This document shows, in pieces, positions 5,247-5,397 of a DNA stretch of 5,397 bases. Every line of letters begins with the position of its first letter. The first letter of the stretch is position 1. Origin of the DNA: Acidobacteriaceae bacterium. GTDB lineage: Bacteria > Acidobacteriota > Terriglobia > Terriglobales > Acidobacteriaceae. Location: positions 9,330 through 14,726 of the forward strand of contig PLYW01000350.1 of NCBI GenBank assembly GCA_003151875.1. Reading direction: 5' to 3'. Position numbers and translations under genes: made by a program. The notes below the pieces were generated by a model, which saw only the letters and a program-made list of their open reading frames with translations, was not told where the DNA came from and ran no database searches.

Positions 5247-5397
5247 ATGGAGATGGTGCTGAACCAGGTCTGTTCCACCTGCGGCAATGTGCGATTGCCG
5301 GATGGACGGTTTTGTCTGTTCTGCGGAGACTTGCTTTCGGAGCCCACCTCCAGAGATATGGTGTCTTCTCAACCTGCCAAGCCGCCAGAGTTTCCAG
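5247..5397 (+). CDS. Zinc-ribbon protein, N-terminus only
   Basis: Fifty residues are visible before the window ends. C9-ST-C12-G and C23-LF-C26-G form a treble-clef/zinc-ribbon pair (two CxxC knuckles ten residues apart), the usual N-terminal metal-binding module of many bacterial proteins. It is followed by a polar, Pro-rich linker (about 33-50), as when a zinc ribbon precedes a membrane or signalling domain; the remainder is needed to tell. An in-frame stop at 5217-5219 with no ATG, GTG or TTG before 5247 limits the start to ATG 5247 or ATG 5253. No Shine-Dalgarno is visible for either. The double CxxC spacing makes this a real coding start despite its short visible length. Confidence 0.7.
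   Translation, partial: MEMVLNQVCSTCGNVRLPDGRFCLFCGDLLSEPTSRDMVSSQPAKPPEFP

Overview
This GC-rich bacterial window looks like a piece of chromosome from an Acidobacteriota-type soil organism. That placement is an inference from the gene set and from the kind of palindromic intergenic repeats; no rRNA or other marker is present to settle it. There are no tRNA or rRNA genes, no CRISPR array and no transposase gene.

Layout: (1) Positions 1-1004, minus strand: the N-terminal 334 residues of a radical SAM/SPASM enzyme of the AhbD/NirJ type (heme-synthesis family), with an unusual His/Gly/Pro-rich insert. (2) 1005-1459: divergent intergenic region with a CRP-like palindrome (1104-1119) on the radical SAM side and a 189-bp inverted-repeat element made of six hairpins with related tetraloops (1177-1365). 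(3) 1460-2209, plus: a complete PIG-L/LmbE-type zinc deacetylase. (4) 2210-2640: intergenic, filled by a nested pair of palindromic elements. A ~207-bp element with GGTGTCATCCTGAGC termini appears to sit in the loop of an older ~75-bp palindrome and is flanked by a 5-bp direct repeat. (5) 2641-3105 and 3107-4867, plus: a small, very acidic protein of unknown function, then recJ, which begins at GTG one base after the preceding stop. (6) 4868-5246: intergenic, with a third, unrelated inverted-repeat element (4938-5189) that contains a multi-part stem-loop. (7) 5247-5397, plus: the start of a zinc-ribbon protein that runs off the window.

The genes do not form one pathway. The only convincing transcriptional unit is the acidic protein with recJ (DNA repair and recombination exonuclease). 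The most notable property of the window is that each of the three larger intergenic gaps carries a different family of palindromic, non-coding, possibly mobile DNA. None has a transposase in view, so each would have to be mobilised in trans if it moves at all.
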